Source of the DNA: Shewanella sp. 10N.286.48.A6
GTDB taxonomy: Bacteria; Pseudomonadota; Gammaproteobacteria; Enterobacterales; Shewanellaceae
DNA: 64,000 bases
Direction of reading: 5' to 3'
Assembly: GCF_002873135.1 (NCBI RefSeq)
Contig: NZ_MCVI01000021.1
Location: 62,001-126,000, forward strand
The notes beneath the pieces were generated by a model. The model saw nothing but the letters and a program-made list of their open reading frames with translations. It was not told the origin of the DNA and made no database searches. This document shows positions 60,286-64,000 of the stretch, piece by piece. Positions within the stretch are counted from its first letter, which is position 1, and each line of letters opens with the position of its first letter. The position numbers and the translations under genes were made by a program.

Positions 60286-60375
60286 TGCTTACAAGTCTTT
60301 TTACTTACAAGGCTCTTATAACAAGTCTCCTACTGACAAGGCTCTTACTTACAAGGCTCTTACTTACAATTGCCC
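60286..60375 (+). repeat. 15-base degenerate tandem repeat array
   Basis: About six units related to TACTTACAAGGCTCT, the best being 60331-60345 and 60346-60360; outer units have drifted. It fills the space between convergent ubiV and the DUF998 gene. The open frame across it (Leu-Leu-Thr-Arg repeats) is a product of the repeat. Confidence 0.88.
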
Positions 60376-60380
60376 AAGAG

Positions 60381-61142
60381 TCATATCTTTGGCTTAGGCT
60401 TATCTGCTTTACTTTGCCCCTGGGGCAGAAAATAGCAGCGGCAAATGCTCAAAACCCACAGCCATGTAGTTATGATGCTTAGCCAAAATAAGATGGATAA
60501 CCACCAAGTTTGTGGCTTAGGAGACTGCGACACAATGGCTTGAAATAGTAGTCCTTCAGAGAGCGGGTTCTCACCTAAACTCCCACCCCAATATGGCCAA
60601 GTTAAAATCGCGCCGTGGATCACCGCAATCAAACCAGCAAACACCAATGGCAGCATATATTGGGCTTGGCGCATAATGATCCCGTTAACCAGTCCCAGTA
60701 GCGCACTGATTAAGCCAAAGTAAATAAAAATAGACACGGCTTGAATATGTAAATGGTAAACATTAAGGGGAAACAGCCCTGTGGCAGCTAGGGCAAGAAA
60801 AGTCACGATAAGAGCCAGCCAAAATAACCGACCAGTAATGGTACGGTTTATTTGTAGGCCAAATAAAGCACTCATCGTCAGGCTTAAGCTACCAAAAAAT
60901 AGCCCGCCATTAATCAATAAGGCAGAAGAAGAGCGGTTGTAAGTCCCCAGTTCACTGATTGAAAATTGCAGTAAACTATACTTATCACCATGCTGCATAT
61001 GCTCAATAAACACAGATAAACCTATGCCGATAAAAAGCCCTATCAAGCCTAATAAACCAAACAGGTAAGCTAATCGAGCAATTTTTTCCGTTTTACTTAT
61101 TATCACAGCGTATCTTGTTCCTTGTAAATTAGGCTCTATCAT
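60381..61142 (-). CDS. DUF998 family membrane protein
   Basis: A 253-residue integral membrane protein with about six hydrophobic segments. The N-terminal half holds the family-type SISELGTYNRSSSALLINGGLFFGS, here in parts ISELG and LINGGLFFG. No enzymatic residues stand out. The function is unknown. It converges on ubiV across the tandem array and is divergent from the yjiH-like gene. Confidence 0.78.
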   Translation of the reverse strand: MIEPNLQGTRYAVIISKTEKIARLAYLFGLLGLIGLFIGIGLSVFIEHMQHGDKYSLLQFSISELGTYNRSSSALLINGGLFFGSLSLTMSALFGLQINRTITGRLFWLALIVTFLALAATGLFPLNVYHLHIQAVSIFIYFGLISALLGLVNGIIMRQAQYMLPLVFAGLIAVIHGAILTWPYWGGSLGENPLSEGLLFQAIVSQSPKPQTWWLSILFWLSIITTWLWVLSICRCYFLPQGQSKADKPKPKI

Positions 61143-61528
61143 ACTTAATCGCCTTTGATAAAAACGCTATCGACATCTAATGTTTAGTATTCAGTCAATT
61201 AACCACGTCAATATAGAGGGCACGACCCAAACAACCTTACAACGATCCACTCACCCATTGTAATAACAAAACATCACAGTAACAACAACTGCATAACACC
61301 ATGATTACAAACAAAATAATCCGTGCAATTCGGTTGGGAAACGATACAATATAGATAAGCATAAAAAGCCCATAACTATTCGTTTTAGTGAATAGTTTTA
61401 CTTAGAATAGATAAGCAGGTAACCTTGCCTCGCTTAGATATCCTATGAATGGACATACAGCATTTCCCATAAGACGGTTTGATTAACTCAACCATGATTA
61501 TTTAGTTAATTGGTAAGGCATAGACAAA
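61143..61528. other. DUF998-YjiH divergent intergenic region
   Basis: 386 bases. A hairpin AACTATTC / GAATAGTT (61374-61397) is flanked by an 11-base direct repeat ATAGATAAGCA (61351-61361 and 61407-61417). This could be a leader structure of the YjiH-like gene; nothing else is apparent. Confidence 0.5.
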
Positions 61529-62887
61529 GTGACTCAAGAAAAACCAAAATATAATCTCAAAACGATACTTACCTTTATCATTCCGTCACTTATCGGATTG
61601 TTATTGTTTATGACACCTATTAGCTACGACGGCTCAATCACCATTCCGATTGCTATCGTATCAAAATTTGTACAAAACCAATTCGCCGATATATTACCTT
61701 TAATCGTAACCTGTATCGTAGTCTTTATGGCAATCGTGTCGGTGCTTACTAAACTAATAAACCCAAAGTTAGTTCGTAAGAGCCCGTTTTTGCATTCGCT
61801 GCTGAATGTCTCACCATTTTGGTTATTAGTACGCGTCTTAGGGGCAATATTCATTGTATTAACCTACTTAGAGATCGGTTCAGAAGTGATTTACTCAGCT
61901 GATACCGGTGCCTTGGTACTCAATGACCTATTACCAGTACTACTGTCAGTGTTCATTTTTGCAGGCATGCTGCTGCCGTTACTGCTTAACTTCGGTCTAT
62001 TAGAATTTTTCGGTACCATGCTGACCAAATTAATGCGTCCAATCTTCAACCTTCCAGGAAGAAGTGCCATTGACTGTATGGCATCATGGTTAGGCGATGG
62101 CAGTGTTGGTATTTTAATGACCAACAAGCAGTATGAAACCCGTCTTTATACCGAGCGTGAAGCGGCCGTAATTGGTACTACCTTCTCAGCTGTTTCCATT
62201 ACTTTTAGCTTAGTGGTTATCTCTCAAGTTAAACTTGAGCACTTATTTGTGCCTTTTTACTTAACCGTTTGTCTCGCTGGTTTTGTTGCCGCTATCATAG
62301 TGCCTAAATTACCACCGCTATCATGGAAAAAAGATTTATATATCGACAACACCCCACGTCACCCAGATGATGAAATGATCCCACAAGGTCATGGCGTAAT
62401 GTCTTGGGGCTTTGAGCAAGCGATGAATAAAGCTTCGCGCGCTGGTGGGGTTAAACAGCTATTAACTGAAGGCGTTAAGAACGTGGTTGATATGGTGTTT
62501 GGTATTATTCCTGTGGTTATGGCCATTGGTACCATCGCATTGGTATTAGCTGAAAATACGCCGATTTTTAATTATCTAGGTATGCCATTTATTCCACTGC
62601 TCGAATTACTGCAAATACCAGAAGCCGATGTTGCATCGACAACGATTGTGGTTGGCTTTGCTGATATGTTCTTGCCTTCAATTTTAGCCAGCTCAATTGA
62701 GTCAGACTTAACTCGCTTTGTGATTGCAGCCCTATCAGTAACCCAATTAATTTATATGAGTGAAGTCGGTGCATTACTTATTGGCAGTAAAATCCCAGTT
62801 AACTTCTTCGAGTTGTTTGTGATTTTCATTTTGCGTACCTTAGTGACATTACCGGTTATCGCCCTTTGCGGACACTTACTGATTTAG
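61529..62887 (+). CDS. YjiH-family membrane protein (nucleoside recognition/GATE domain)
   Basis: A 452-residue membrane protein of the YjiH family, with about ten hydrophobic segments and the GATE (nucleoside-recognition) region containing DCMASWLGDGSVGILMTNKQY. The start is GTG 61529 (MTQEKPKYNLKT). A large cytoplasmic loop (about 275-320) is charged. No transported substrate is known for the family. A strong terminator follows. Confidence 0.9.
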   Translation: MTQEKPKYNLKTILTFIIPSLIGLLLFMTPISYDGSITIPIAIVSKFVQNQFADILPLIVTCIVVFMAIVSVLTKLINPKLVRKSPFLHSLLNVSPFWLLVRVLGAIFIVLTYLEIGSEVIYSADTGALVLNDLLPVLLSVFIFAGMLLPLLLNFGLLEFFGTMLTKLMRPIFNLPGRSAIDCMASWLGDGSVGILMTNKQYETRLYTEREAAVIGTTFSAVSITFSLVVISQVKLEHLFVPFYLTVCLAGFVAAIIVPKLPPLSWKKDLYIDNTPRHPDDEMIPQGHGVMSWGFEQAMNKASRAGGVKQLLTEGVKNVVDMVFGIIPVVMAIGTIALVLAENTPIFNYLGMPFIPLLELLQIPEADVASTTIVVGFADMFLPSILASSIESDLTRFVIAALSVTQLIYMSEVGALLIGSKIPVNFFELFVIFILRTLVTLPVIALCGHLLI

Positions 62888-62916
62888 TCGCTTGATTCGA
62901 GTCTTAAAGTAAATAC

Positions 62917-62943
62917 AAAAAAGGAGCCACTGGCTCCTTTTTT
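62917..62943. terminator. Bidirectional terminator after the YjiH-like gene
   Basis: Twelve-base-pair stem AAAAAAGGAGCC / GGCTCCTTTTTT with a three-base loop. It also serves convergent radA. Confidence 0.95.
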
Positions 62944-62983
62944 AATGCTTAACAAGTTTTGTTAATCCATTTAGTTAATCAAT

Positions 62984-64000
62984 TTAGTTAATCAGTTCTA
63001 ATAACTCATGAATGGTTTTAATCGGATGGATTTTAGCGCCTAGCCCTTCCATTGATTTATGGTAGTTACGATGGGGAATATACACCTCGGTAAAACCATG
63101 TTGCACCGCTTCTTTTACTCTCGGCACACCACTATCAATCGGCCTAACATCACCATTTAAACTTAGCTCTCCCATAATGCAGGTGGTTCTGGGCACCACA
63201 AAGTCATTTAAACTGCTGAGTAATGCCGTCACCAAGGCTAAATCAATACAGGTTTCTGATTCATCAATCTTCAAACCACCCACCAAATTAAAATAAGTAT
63301 CATGATAAATCTTGGTGCGAGTATGCTTGCGTAATATCCCCGTGAGCATTTTAATCCGGTTCATGTTCAAGCCAACACAAACTCGCTGCGGAAACTCGCC
63401 TTCAGTCTCAGTGGTTAGACATTGAATTTCTAGCAATAAGTTACGGTTGCCTTTACGGATACAGGTAATGGCCGCGCCAGGTGATTCAGTGGTGGAGCCA
63501 GAGAGAAATATCTCACTGGGATTATCAACACTTATCATACCGCGCTCGGTCATCTTAAAAATGCCCACGGTATCCACATCACCAAAACGGTTTTTATTGG
63601 CTCTTAGAGTTCTAATTTGGCCGTCATTGCATTCAATATGGGTCAGACAATCGACAATGTGAATAAGCGTTTGCGGGCCGGCAGTTTCATTGTTTTTATT
63701 AACGTGCGCCACTAAAAACATGGTGACATTATTTTGCTTACAATACTGGGTTAATGCCTGCGCGCAGCTTTTGACTTGTGAAGGCGAGCCAGGGCTGCCA
63801 TTGGCGCTTTCAGACACCACCGCTTGGATTGAGTCGATAACAGCAAACTTTACCTGTTTAGCGTCCAGCTCAGCAATAATCGCCTCAACGCTGGTTTCAG
63901 CCATTAAATATAGGTTCTCTTCGTTATAACTGAGCTTTAAGCGGTTAACACGATTTTTGAACTGCGATAGTGACTCTTCAGCAGTACAATATAATGAAGG
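62984..64000 (-). CDS. radA: RadA-like DNA repair ATPase, C-terminal part (cut by window edge)
   Basis: The 3' part of a RadA/Sms-type protein: the open frame continues past the window end upstream of the internal Met at 63904. The N-terminal zinc finger and Walker A lie outside. Visible are a Walker B-like FAVIDSIQAV, the RadA signature LRANKNRFGDVDTVGIF, and the Lon-like C-terminal domain (YFNLVGGLKIDES, MGELSLNGDVRPIDSGVPRV). Some normally constant segments differ: CTAEES in place of TGEES, and GELSLNGDVRP where GEVGLAGEIRP is usual. This may be a divergent paralogue. RadA drives branch migration in recombination. The neighbouring serB common for radA is not seen. Confidence 0.85.
   Translation of the reverse strand, partial: PSLYCTAEESLSQFKNRVNRLKLSYNEENLYLMAETSVEAIIAELDAKQVKFAVIDSIQAVVSESANGSPGSPSQVKSCAQALTQYCKQNNVTMFLVAHVNKNNETAGPQTLIHIVDCLTHIECNDGQIRTLRANKNRFGDVDTVGIFKMTERGMISVDNPSEIFLSGSTTESPGAAITCIRKGNRNLLLEIQCLTTETEGEFPQRVCVGLNMNRIKMLTGILRKHTRTKIYHDTYFNLVGGLKIDESETCIDLALVTALLSSLNDFVVPRTTCIMGELSLNGDVRPIDSGVPRVKEAVQHGFTEVYIPHRNYHKSMEGLGAKIHPIKTIHELLELIN

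Noticed and set aside
60285..60482. Open frame with LLTRLLLTR repeats
   Set aside because: Produced by the 15-base array and overlaps the real minus-strand DUF998 gene.

Overview
The window is a stretch of gammaproteobacterial chromosome, most like Shewanella or a close relative in Alteromonadales. This rests on gene order and protein character: recA/mutS/rpoS/nlpD/pcm/surE/truD/ispF/ispD/ftsB/eno/pyrG/mazG/relA/rlmD/barA, then recN, pgpA/thiL/nusB/ribH/ribBA/ribE/ribD/nrdR/glyA. The DNA is moderately AT-rich, with dense genes and many intrinsic terminators. I see no rRNA, tRNA, CRISPR array, insertion sequence, integrase or phage gene. Nearly everything looks vertically inherited, with accessory islets between about 35 and 63 kb.

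Region 1 (1-18.4 kb): recA (cut by the window edge, with a LexA operator over its promoter) diverges from mutS. The last codons of mutS and its terminator are present three times in tandem, ahead of the convergent rpoS. A long minus-strand block follows: the stress/cell-envelope cluster surE-pcm-nlpD-rpoS with truD, isoprenoid genes ispD-ispF with ftsB, then eno, pyrG, mazG, relA and rlmD. Region 2 (18.4-25 kb, plus strand): the hybrid kinase barA, a DUF416 gene overlapping its end, an AEC-family carrier, and recN behind two LexA boxes. Region 3 (25-33 kb, minus strand): pgpA, thiL, nusB and the riboflavin genes, nrdR and glyA. nusB is closed by a UUCG-loop terminator that lies inside the apparent 5' end of the thiL frame.

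Region 4 (33-50 kb): ettA, an orphan secreted coiled-coil protein with a PEGA-like segment, an RND efflux pair, a NYN-domain protein and a signalling group. The group consists of a double seven-bladed Reg_prop propeller fused to GGDEF and EAL, a second GGDEF(degenerate)-EAL protein and an HDOD protein, with a YbgC-like thioesterase between. trhP (U32 family) follows.

Region 5 (50-64 kb): two very similar exported amidohydrolases flank a His-rich COG0523 GTPase, suggesting a metallochaperone serving paralogous metalloenzymes. Then come a ThrE-type exporter, a YfhL-type ferredoxin, the oxygen-independent ubiquinone genes ubiT and ubiUV, a DUF998 membrane protein, a YjiH-type membrane protein and the 3' part of a divergent radA. 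Two short pyrimidine-rich tandem-repeat arrays lie between genes here.

The best candidates for something undescribed are the amidohydrolase/metallochaperone trio, the SOS-operator-like sequence between recA and mutS that resembles the recN operator, the mutS tail triplication, and the PEGA-like secreted protein.
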